Assembly (NCBI GenBank): GCA_028820215.1
Contig: JAPPKD010000323.1
Span: forward strand, 1-63,225
DNA from: Spirochaetaceae bacterium
GTDB taxonomy: Bacteria > Spirochaetota > Spirochaetia > SZUA-6 > Bin103
Direction: 5' to 3'
DNA: 63,225 nt
The position numbers and the translations under genes are program-made. Below the pieces are notes generated by a model that worked only from the letters and a program-made list of their open reading frames with translations, made no database searches and was not told the DNA's origin. This document shows, piece after piece, positions 56,346 to 63,225 of the stretch. Positions within the stretch are counted from its first letter, which is position 1. Every line of letters begins with the position of its first letter.

Positions 56346-57729
56346 GCTCCCAGATCCGCGTGTCCGGCTTGAACTGGCTCCAGGCGAACCAGAACGCCTC
56401 GTGCGCGGCGGCGTCCCGCTCGCCGATGAAGGCACGCAGCCCGCTGCCGTCCAGCTCCAGGCGCACGCCGCCCATCTCCACCGCCACGCCTTCCTTCAAC
56501 GCGATCACCGCCGGCGCCACAGGGAAGGCGATCGGACCGTCCGGGCCGGCCACGCCGAGCACGCGCTCCTGGATGGGCAGGCGCTGGTCGACGTCGCCGA
56601 CCGGGAAGATCGGGCCATGGTCGTCACGGCCCCGGAGCGGGTCCAGCGGATAGGCGCGAAACCGGTCCAGGATCGTCGTCTCCGGGTGCCGGCGCTTCCA
56701 GTCGCCCCAGGTGGAAGTGACCACCGCCACCGGCGTCAACATCACGCCGGCGTCGTACAGCGGGCCGGACAGCGCTTGGCCGGTGAAGGTGTCGACCGCC
56801 GACCACGTGCTGCGGTCATACATGAACTTGTTCGAGCGGGACAGCAGACCGGAGGTGCGCAGCACGGGACTGAAGCCTTCCACGTCGTCGGTGAAGTACG
56901 CCTGCGCGGACCCGCACAGCGTGCAGTAGGGCATGCCGAAGCGCCGGCCGCCGAGCGTGTCGTTCACCATCTCGTGCACTTCCATCATGTTCTTCGGGTA
57001 GGCGCGCGCCTCGCCGTTGATGACCAGGCCGAACACCAGCCGCTCGTCCGGATACCAGTCGCCGCCGGAGGCGGAGGTGACGGCCGGATCGTCGATCGCG
57101 GGGATGCAGCCGCGCAGGCAGCGGGCCTCCGGCGTAGCGTGCAGGCGCTCGTCGATCGCCACGCCGCCCCAGCCGACCAGCCGCCAGTCTACGATCGAGT
57201 CCTCGTCGGTGAAGAACGGCTCCCACAGGGGCTCGATGAACCGGAACAGCCGCCACTTGTACTCGCGATAGCCGGGAAAGGCCGGCAGATCCCAGGCGAT
57301 CAGGCGGTTGATCATCGTCAGGCGTCCGTCGTCCTCGGGCGCGAGCTCGGTTTCGGTGAGCGCCACAAAGGCGGCCCGGACCGCCGTCAGCATGTCCCGG
57401 TTCGAGAACGGGAACAGGTCGGTCAGCAGCCACAGCACGCGGGGGTCGCCGGCGGCGCCCAGCCGGTCGATCGCCTCGATCGGCCCACCGGGGACCGTGC
57501 GCTCGAACAGCGCCTCCAGGCCTTCCGCGACCTCGGCCGAGACCGCTCCGTCCGGCACGGCGGGGGCGGACGGTATCGGGGTGCCGGCCGGCCCGTACAG
57601 GACGACCGGTGTCCCGTCTGCCGGCTGGCCCTGCGCCGTCTCCCCGCAACTCAGGAGCACCAGGACCGCCGGGATCAGCGCCGCCACCCGGCGTCTGGCG
57701 CGCGAACGCGCTCTCATGGAGACGTTCAT
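56335..57729 (-). CDS. DUF3179 domain lipoprotein
   Basis: This 464-residue protein begins with a lipoprotein signal peptide: arginine-rich n-region, hydrophobic AALIPAVLVLLSC with the lipobox cysteine about residue 28. The DUF3179 part includes YCTLCGSAQAYF (CxxC), FGLVINGEARAYP and TSTWGDWKRRHPETTIL. The family is uncharacterised; the CxxC pair suggests a redox or metal site outside the cytoplasm. ATG 57729 or 57717 are both possible starts. It overlaps the SelA-like gene, so both are probably one operon. Confidence 0.85.
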   Translation of the reverse strand: MNVSMRARSRARRRVAALIPAVLVLLSCGETAQGQPADGTPVVLYGPAGTPIPSAPAVPDGAVSAEVAEGLEALFERTVPGGPIEAIDRLGAAGDPRVLWLLTDLFPFSNRDMLTAVRAAFVALTETELAPEDDGRLTMINRLIAWDLPAFPGYREYKWRLFRFIEPLWEPFFTDEDSIVDWRLVGWGGVAIDERLHATPEARCLRGCIPAIDDPAVTSASGGDWYPDERLVFGLVINGEARAYPKNMMEVHEMVNDTLGGRRFGMPYCTLCGSAQAYFTDDVEGFSPVLRTSGLLSRSNKFMYDRSTWSAVDTFTGQALSGPLYDAGVMLTPVAVVTSTWGDWKRRHPETTILDRFRAYPLDPLRGRDDHGPIFPVGDVDQRLPIQERVLGVAGPDGPIAFPVAPAVIALKEGVAVEMGGVRLELDGSGLRAFIGERDAAAHEAFWFAWSQFKPDTRIWERDG

Positions 57730-57834
57730 GCCGGGGACCGTAGCGCGGCTCCCAGGAGGCGTCAAAGCACCAAGGCACGCCGTGCGCCACGACCGCTTGC
57801 CCCGCGTCCGTGGAACCGGAACACTCCCGTCGCG

Positions 57835-58617
57835 ATGAAACACACCATACGAGGAGTTGTGGCGGCGCTGGCGCTGCTGGCCGCGCAGGCAGCGTTCGGC
57901 CTGCCGGATCTGGGCGGACGCACCGTGGTCGCCGTGACCGGCAACGACTACGTGCCCCTGAACTTCGTCGATCCCCGGACCGGCGAGGCGGTCGGCTGGG
58001 AGTACGACGCTGTCAACGAGATCTGCCGGCGGCTCAATTGCGCCGTCGACTGGCAGGTGACCGCCTGGGACGCGATGATCGAGGCGGTGCGCAACGGCCA
58101 GTTCGACGTGGGCATGGACGGCATCACCATTACCGAAGAGCGCGCCGAGCGGGTGGATTTCTCCATCCCCTACCTCACCTCGCAGCAGTTCATGCTGGTG
58201 CGCGCGGACGAGGAGCGCTTCAGCACGCCGGAGGAGGTCGCCGCCGACGAGGATCTGCTGATCGGCTCGCAGGCCGGCACCACCAACTTCTACGTGGCCG
58301 TCTACGACATCCTGGACGGGAACGAGGACAACCCGCGCATCAAGCTGTTCGACACCTTCGGCGCCGCGGTGCAGGCGCTGATCATCGGCGACGTGGACCT
58401 GGTGCTCATGGACGCGGCGAGCAGCCGCGGCTACATCGGCGCCAACCCCGACGCCCTCAAGACGGTCGGCGAGGCGCTGGGCACGGAGGACTTCGGCTTC
58501 ATCTTCACGCCCGGCTCCGACCTGCGCGAGCCGTTCGACGAGGCGATCCGGGAGCTTGCCGAGGAGGGCTTCCTGGAGGCGCTGAGCGTCAAGTGGTTCT
58601 TCGAGTACAGCCCGTAG
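57835..58617 (+). CDS. Polar amino acid-type solute-binding protein (family 3)
   Basis: This 260-residue periplasmic protein has a signal peptide (residues 1-20, ending QAAFG) and the family 3 pattern: [52 protein letters not shown] and [18 protein letters not shown]. It delivers an amino acid or similar small solute to the permease encoded 28 bases downstream. It is unrelated to the two larger binding proteins in the window. Confidence 0.92.
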   Translation: MKHTIRGVVAALALLAAQAAFGLPDLGGRTVVAVTGNDYVPLNFVDPRTGEAVGWEYDAVNEICRRLNCAVDWQVTAWDAMIEAVRNGQFDVGMDGITITEERAERVDFSIPYLTSQQFMLVRADEERFSTPEEVAADEDLLIGSQAGTTNFYVAVYDILDGNEDNPRIKLFDTFGAAVQALIIGDVDLVLMDAASSRGYIGANPDALKTVGEALGTEDFGFIFTPGSDLREPFDEAIRELAEEGFLEALSVKWFFEYSP

Positions 58618-58645
58618 AGGCCGGCCGGACTCTCGACCTGCTGCC

Positions 58646-59494
58646 GTGAACAGGGGCGCCGCCGGTACGTCGCGGCGGCACCTGCTGCCGGTCGCGTCCC
58701 TCTCCCGCCTGCCCTACTGGCTGCTGGCGATCATGCTGCTGGGCGTGCTGGCGGTGTGGTCGGTGGTGCGGGAGGAGGACTACCGGATCATCTTCCGCGC
58801 GGTCAGCCGCGGCATCGTCACCACGCTGTACGTGTCGGTGATCGCCTACGTCGCGGCGGCGGCCGTGGGCCTGCTGTTCGGGCTGATGCGCGCCTCGCAC
58901 CGGCGCGTGCTGCGCGAGGCGGCGAGCGTCTACATCGAGGTGGTGCGCGGCGTGCCGATGCTGGTCATCCTCTACTACGTCGCCTTCGTGGCGGCGCCGG
59001 CGGCGGTGGTGCTGATCAACCGGCTGGCCGAGCCGCTGATCGCCGCCGGCTGGATGGAGCCGTTGAGCGTGCGGCGGATCGACTTCGTCTGGCGGGCGAT
59101 CATTGCCCTCACCATCGGCTACAGCGCCTTCCTGGCCGAGATCTTCCGTGCCGGCATCGAGGCGGTGCCGCGCGGGCAGTTGGAGGCGGCGCTGTCGCTG
59201 GGCATGAGCCGGCGGCAGGCGATGCTGCACGTCGTGCTGCCACAGGCGGCGCGCACGGTGCTGCCGCCGCTGGGCAACGACTTCGTGGCCATGATCAAGG
59301 ACTCGGCCCTGGTCTCCGTGCTGGGTGTGGGGGACATCACCCAGCAGGCCAAGGTGTACTCGGCCTCCTCGTTCCGCTTCTTCGAGACCTACAACACCGT
59401 CGCCTTCCTCTACCTGGTGATGACCATCGGCCTGTCGATCCTGGTGCGGGCGCTGGAGCGGCGCCTGCGCCGCCACGTCGCGCACGAGCGGTAG
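58646..59494 (+). CDS. HisM/GlnP-type amino acid ABC transporter permease
   Basis: This 282-residue inner-membrane permease has the amino acid-type signature [30 protein letters not shown] and an EAA loop reading [20 protein letters not shown], then [20 protein letters not shown]. It starts with GTG at 58646. The usual ATPase gene (GlnQ/HisP) is absent: the following gene is convergent. The permease probably forms a homodimer and uses an ATPase from elsewhere. Confidence 0.93.
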   Translation: MNRGAAGTSRRHLLPVASLSRLPYWLLAIMLLGVLAVWSVVREEDYRIIFRAVSRGIVTTLYVSVIAYVAAAAVGLLFGLMRASHRRVLREAASVYIEVVRGVPMLVILYYVAFVAAPAAVVLINRLAEPLIAAGWMEPLSVRRIDFVWRAIIALTIGYSAFLAEIFRAGIEAVPRGQLEAALSLGMSRRQAMLHVVLPQAARTVLPPLGNDFVAMIKDSALVSVLGVGDITQQAKVYSASSFRFFETYNTVAFLYLVMTIGLSILVRALERRLRRHVAHER

Positions 59495-59508
59495 CCGCCG
59501 GCGCGGCT
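59493..59508. terminator. Short hairpin between convergent genes
   Basis: AGCCGC and GCGGCT flank a CGGC loop right at the stop of the permease gene and 11 bases before the stop of the convergent transporter gene. A 6-bp GC-rich stem without a U-run could be a weak bidirectional terminator. Confidence 0.4.
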
Positions 59509-59519
59509 GACCGGCTCCG

Positions 59520-60962
59520 TCAGATTCCGAGCAGCTTCCCCGCCAGTCCCCAGCCGCTGATGCCCGCGAAGACGACCAGGATCATCGCCGAGATGATCGC
59601 GCCGGCCAGCATCGGCGGGCGCGTCCGGTAGGCGCCCGGCAGCTTGAAGTTCAGGTAGAGCGCGCCGAGCATCATGAGGGCGATCGACAGGTTGGCCAGC
59701 ACGAACCCCGCGACCTGCGTGAGGATGTCGAACGGGATGTTGAGCCAGACGATCACGAACGTCGTGACCAGCAGGTACGCGCTGACGTACCGCCGGATCC
59801 GTGCGTAGTCCCACGGCCGGCCGGGCCAGATCGCCTGGAAGAACTCCTGCAGGACGCGGGAGTAGATCTCGGGAAACGCCTGCAGCGTCCCCCACAGCGC
59901 GGCGACGATGCAGACGTAGTAGACCCAGATCAGCGATCCATGAATGGCGCTCCAGACGTGGCGCTGCTCGGTGAGCAGGCTCCAGCCGGCGAACTGGCTC
60001 TGCAGCGGATACAGCACGGCGGCGCCGGAAATCATGAACGCGCCCGTGACGATGAACAGGACGACCGCGCCCATGCCGACGTCCCACCGCAGCGGCGCGA
60101 CGATCCTGCGCATGCGCGCCACCTGCTGCGGGTCGTCGGGCAGATAGTCGATCCGGTCGCGGGTGAACGCGTGGCGGCGAATCGCCTCGATGTCCTTATG
60201 CCCGGTCATGCCCCAGCGGTGGATGCCGACCCAGTTGGCGTACACGACGTAGCCCATCGCGGTGCCGCCCACGTAGGCGAACGCGGTCGCCATGGTCAAC
60301 AGCGGGTTCTGCACCGCATCGCGCGGCGCCCACTCCGGGAACTCGGGCAGCCGTCCGAAGCTCAGGCTGCCGATGAGCGCCTCGCGGAAGTCGGGACGCA
60401 CCATCAGGGTGCCGGCGATGGTCCCAAGCACCAGGATGCTGCAGATGACCAGTTGCTGCTTCTCCAGTTTCTCGAAGGACAGGCGCAGGCCGAACGCCAG
60501 GGCCAGGGCGATGAAGCCGCAGGTGATGAGATTCTCGTACGTCAGCTCGGGGACGGCCGCCGGCAGCACGTCCTGGAGGAAGAAGTGGAACAGGTCACCG
60601 ACGGGCTTGGCGATCGGCACCCAGGCGAGCGGCGCGCCGATCATCTCCATCGCCCCGATCGCGAGCAGCAGCCAGCCGCGCGGGCCGGGCAGCCGCACCA
60701 GGCGGTGACCGATGTGCTCGCCGCTCACCGCCGTGTAGCGGCCGAGCAGGTAGGTGACGAAGATCCCTTTCACCACGCAGCTCAGGAGCACCAGCCACAA
60801 CAGCCCGTAGCGCGCCCACGCCCCAGCGCGCACGACGACGATGGTCTCGCCGGCGCCGATGCTCACCGACGCCACGATCGCCGCCGGCCCGAACACGGCC
60901 AGCAGCCCGATGATCTTCTTCAGCGACCACGGCTGCGCGAAGACGCCGCTCGGCGGCGGCAC
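59520..60962 (-). CDS. Nramp-family-like membrane transporter without DPGN motif
   Basis: This 480-residue, about 11-segment transporter aligns with Nramp proteins in the first segment (GPAAIVASVSIGAGETIVV, residues 25-43), where Nramps have DPGN. Here the metal-binding D and N are replaced by G and E (GAGE). The metal-binding methionine region of segment 6 is not recognisable either (MATAFAYVGGTAMGYVV). It may therefore carry a different ion or solute. It lies 14 bases after PhyH copy 3, in the same operon. Confidence 0.82.
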   Translation of the reverse strand: MPPPSGVFAQPWSLKKIIGLLAVFGPAAIVASVSIGAGETIVVVRAGAWARYGLLWLVLLSCVVKGIFVTYLLGRYTAVSGEHIGHRLVRLPGPRGWLLLAIGAMEMIGAPLAWVPIAKPVGDLFHFFLQDVLPAAVPELTYENLITCGFIALALAFGLRLSFEKLEKQQLVICSILVLGTIAGTLMVRPDFREALIGSLSFGRLPEFPEWAPRDAVQNPLLTMATAFAYVGGTAMGYVVYANWVGIHRWGMTGHKDIEAIRRHAFTRDRIDYLPDDPQQVARMRRIVAPLRWDVGMGAVVLFIVTGAFMISGAAVLYPLQSQFAGWSLLTEQRHVWSAIHGSLIWVYYVCIVAALWGTLQAFPEIYSRVLQEFFQAIWPGRPWDYARIRRYVSAYLLVTTFVIVWLNIPFDILTQVAGFVLANLSIALMMLGALYLNFKLPGAYRTRPPMLAGAIISAMILVVFAGISGWGLAGKLLGI

Positions 60963-60976
60963 GTCGACCTTGTCGA

Positions 60977-61948
60977 TCAGGATGCTCCCGGCCGCCGGTC
61001 GTACGGGATCCAGCCCCGCTCCGGGCCGGGCGGGCGCGTACCCTCGTAGCGCTGGCGGATGCGGTTGAACTCCGCCGCGGAGCTCACGACCGACTCGGGG
61101 GCACGGGCGCTCTGCACGACGAAGTCCGCCTCCGGCGGGTAGCAGGCGATCTCGGCGTCGGGCCGGTTCCAGGTGAAGTCCTGCGGCGCCTCGCCGACGT
61201 TGTTGGGCACGCCGGCGTGCTGGTAGCGCAGGTCCAGGCTCCAGCGCACCACGTCGGTGTGGTTGGGCGTCGAGCTGTGCGGGGTGACGTTGGTCAGCAG
61301 CAGGACGCCGCCGAGCGGCACGGGCACCGCGACCGGCGCAGCGGTGTCCGGAAGGTCCGGGTCATCGATCGCCAGGTAACCGTTGGGACCTTCCGTGTAG
61401 TGCCGGACCACGCCCTGCCGGTGGGCGCGCGGCAGCACTTCCAGGCATCCGTTCTCGACGGTGGCGTCCACCAGCGGGATCCAGCAGGTCACGATCAGGT
61501 CCCGGTCGCAGTGCGGATTGAAGTAGCCGGAGTCCTGGTGCCACGGCACCACGCCGCGCGCCATACCGGGAATCTTCGGACGGACCCGGTAGACGGAGGA
61601 GGCGACGATCTCCGGACCGATGAGGGACTCCACCACCTCCAGCAGGCGAGGATGCGTGATGACCGCGAACAGCGCCGGCCCGCTGTGCCCGCCGCCGCCC
61701 CGGCCGATGATCGGCCCCAGGATCTCGTCGGTCTCCGCGTAAATGCGGGACAGGCGCCGCTCGAACGGCTCCTCCTCGTAGAGCCGCGACAGCTTGCCCG
61801 CGGCCTGCAGCTCGACGGCGGTCTGGTGAATGACCTCCGTGAACTCGTCGCGCAGCGGTTCAAGGTCCGCCGCGGCGAAGACGTCCGGCACCATCACGTA
61901 GCCCTCGCGCCGGAAGAACTCGACTTGACGCCCGGTGAGCGCGCTCAT
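60977..61948 (-). CDS. Phytanoyl-CoA dioxygenase family protein (PhyH, copy 3)
   Basis: This 323-residue Fe(II)/2-oxoglutarate dioxygenase has the metal pair in WHQDSGYFNPH and the distal region PHSSTPNHTDVVRWSLDLRY, with the arginine for 2-oxoglutarate. GCLEVLPRAHRQG is the typical strand turn. It begins EFFRREGYVMVPDVF like many bacterial members. It leads a two-gene operon with the Nramp-like transporter, which suggests that the transporter imports the substrate or a metal for the enzyme; the link is positional only. Confidence 0.92.
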   Translation of the reverse strand: MSALTGRQVEFFRREGYVMVPDVFAAADLEPLRDEFTEVIHQTAVELQAAGKLSRLYEEEPFERRLSRIYAETDEILGPIIGRGGGGHSGPALFAVITHPRLLEVVESLIGPEIVASSVYRVRPKIPGMARGVVPWHQDSGYFNPHCDRDLIVTCWIPLVDATVENGCLEVLPRAHRQGVVRHYTEGPNGYLAIDDPDLPDTAAPVAVPVPLGGVLLLTNVTPHSSTPNHTDVVRWSLDLRYQHAGVPNNVGEAPQDFTWNRPDAEIACYPPEADFVVQSARAPESVVSSAAEFNRIRQRYEGTRPPGPERGWIPYDRRPGAS

Positions 61949-62018
61949 GCTCGATCGGTCCTCCTCATGGATGGCACATCAGCACCGGACGCATGATATG
62001 CGCATCGACACGCAGGGA

Positions 62019-63225
62019 CTACGCCGGCCCGGGCCGTGTCGCGAAGGACCGCAGCACATTCTCCGTGATCCGCGACACATTGTTGTCGTAGCCGTTCCAG
62101 GAGAGGGCGCCCCGCCAGCAGATGGCGCCGGCTGCGAACACCGCTCCGCCGTTCGGGTACTCCAGGTAGGCCATGTCGGCGCGCACGAAGCGGTGCGGCG
62201 CGTCCGGCCGTTGCGGGTCGTCCGGCCTGGCGCCGTCGCGGCCGGCCATGAACCAGAGCCGCTCGTCGATCATGGGGTTGGCCAGCGCGGTGTCGAAGCC
62301 GACCGACGATGCCAGCAGCAGCGTGCCGGGCGGGGAGCCGAGCTCGGCCTCCACGCGGTCGAACTCGTATCCGGCGGCGCCGTGCCGGACCTGCAGATTG
62401 GGGAAGTCGCCGATCGGCTCGTCGTCGCCCACGCCGTCGAAGATGAACGCCACCCGCGGATCGCGGCTTGCCGGCATGCGGTGAAACGGTGCTCCGGCGC
62501 CGAACTCGGCGCCGGCGGTGCCGACGCCGACCAGCAGGTTCGGCGGCCGGCCCCGGTTGCGCCAGGTGCCGCCCGGCTCGCCGGTGGTGCTGTGGTAGCG
62601 CTCGGCGGGGTGCACCTCGAACGGCCAGCTCGTCCCCCAGCGCCGCACCTCCAGGACGTGCGGCCGGGCCGGGTCGATGCTGGCCACGCCGTACAGGCCG
62701 TTGCCGGACAGGTACATGAAGCGGCCGCCGGCGTCGAGGTATGCGCCCAACGCGTCGAGCATCGGCCCGGTCCAGTATTCGTGGTGGGAGCTGGAGATCA
62801 CCACGCGGTAGCCGTCCAGCAGCCCGGGGCCCTCGGCGTGCAGGTCGTGGTCGGTCAGGAAGTCGGCCTCGATCCCCTTGGCGTCCAGCCAGTCCACCAG
62901 GTAGAGGTCGGCGGGAAAGCGCGGCGGCGTCGCCATGACGCGGTAGCGGAACTTCGGGCGCATGGTGAGGTTGGGTTTCAGCCAGGAGCCGTACATCACG
63001 CCGGAGCCGTCGGTGTGCCGGTCGTACGGCCCGTACAGCGCGTTCTCGTCGATGTAGCGGAAGACGTCGCGGGACAGGGAAGGATCGGCGAACGGGGCGT
63101 TCGAGGTCCAGGCGGATTCGGTGCCCTCCCGCCATGCCCCGGGGCCCAGGTCGGTGTAGTTGCTGTAGCACTGATCCCGGCTTATTCGCGTAGGAGTGGA
63201 GAAAAAGTAGGCGCGTCCGCCGATT
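62019..63225 (-). CDS. N,N-dimethylformamidase large-subunit-like protein (5' end outside window)
   Basis: The frame is open from 62019 to the right edge, so at least 401 C-terminal codons are seen and the start is beyond 63225. The pattern fits the C-terminal part of the DmfA2-like family: ISSSHHEYWTGPMLDALG (glutamine-amidotransferase-like fold), GRFMYLSGNGLYGVASIDP and the end GGAVFAAGAICWRGALSW followed by NGYDNNVSRITENVL. Studied members hydrolyse N,N-dimethylformamide with a mononuclear iron site; many homologues surely have other substrates. GTG 62999 is only an internal codon. Confidence 0.85.
   Translation of the reverse strand, partial: IGGRAYFFSTPTRISRDQCYSNYTDLGPGAWREGTESAWTSNAPFADPSLSRDVFRYIDENALYGPYDRHTDGSGVMYGSWLKPNLTMRPKFRYRVMATPPRFPADLYLVDWLDAKGIEADFLTDHDLHAEGPGLLDGYRVVISSSHHEYWTGPMLDALGAYLDAGGRFMYLSGNGLYGVASIDPARPHVLEVRRWGTSWPFEVHPAERYHSTTGEPGGTWRNRGRPPNLLVGVGTAGAEFGAGAPFHRMPASRDPRVAFIFDGVGDDEPIGDFPNLQVRHGAAGYEFDRVEAELGSPPGTLLLASSVGFDTALANPMIDERLWFMAGRDGARPDDPQRPDAPHRFVRADMAYLEYPNGGAVFAAGAICWRGALSWNGYDNNVSRITENVLRSFATRPGPA

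Overview
The window is a high-GC (visibly about two-thirds G+C), gene-dense bacterial chromosome segment with no rRNA, tRNA, phage, IS or CRISPR signal. The gene set (LplB/LplC-type sugar importers, three PhyH-type dioxygenases, a Cys-type sulfatase, enolase-superfamily enzyme, GH20 and GH116 glycosidases, many GTG/TTG starts, overlapping stop/start codons) suggests an uncultured heterotroph from a marine or host-associated setting. The acidic linker after the signal peptide of the LplA-type binding protein resembles spirochaetal binding proteins, so a high-GC Spirochaetota lineage is my best guess; this is inference, and no marker gene proves it.

Layout. 0.1-3.2 kb: two tandem LplB-like permeases and one LplC-like permease. 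3.2-7.0 kb: a HEPN/MNT pair, the probable cognate solute-binding protein gene, then a second HEPN/MNT pair with the opposite gene order. 7.3-8.5 kb: an AAA_14/DUF4143 ATPase. 8.6-10.8 kb: tdh-kbl, threonine to glycine plus acetyl-CoA. 10.8-14.8 kb (minus): a catabolic operon of TIM-barrel isomerase, SDR, enolase-superfamily enzyme and aminotransferase. 14.9-15.9 kb: a sialidase-like propeller protein. 16.0-18.7 kb (minus): a two-subunit 2-oxo acid dehydrogenase E1, a lipoyl/E3-binding protein without an acyltransferase domain, and a cupin. 18.8-20.9 kb: FadB/FadJ-like beta-oxidation protein. 20.9-24.9 kb (minus): OppA/B/C-like peptide importer lacking ATPases. 25.0-30.7 kb (minus): two large glycosidase-type proteins in an ATGA-overlapping pair. 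30.9-31.7 kb: a third nucleotidyltransferase two-gene module. 31.8-34.7 kb: thiolase, CoxG-like protein, acyl-CoA dehydrogenase. 34.8-39.8 kb: hemL, an alpha/alpha-toroid protein of unknown role, sulfatase and cupin.

39.9-43.7 kb is different: visibly less GC-rich and decayed. It holds a STAND-type ATPase-winged helix-TPR gene broken by at least three frameshifts and a lost start codon, next to a second ATPase gene that has lost its Walker A region and carries an in-frame stop. 43.8-46.2 kb is the alpha-E / circularly permuted ATP-grasp pair. 46.2-63.2 kb: PhyH, Gfo/Idh/MocA oxidoreductase, GH20, aceF and aceE, a second PhyH, a SelA-like PLP enzyme, a DUF3179 lipoprotein, a polar amino acid binding protein and permease, an Nramp-like transporter without the DPGN motif, a third PhyH, and the 3' part of an N,N-dimethylformamidase-like gene running off the right edge.

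Taken together the intact genes describe import and breakdown of glycans, peptides and amino acids feeding acetyl-CoA (two types of 2-oxo acid dehydrogenase, beta-oxidation genes, Tdh/Kbl). No dedicated transcription factor and no ABC ATPase subunit is visible anywhere in the 63 kb. The most unusual content is the repeated placement of small nucleotidyltransferase modules (three) among metabolic genes and the decayed ATPase island.
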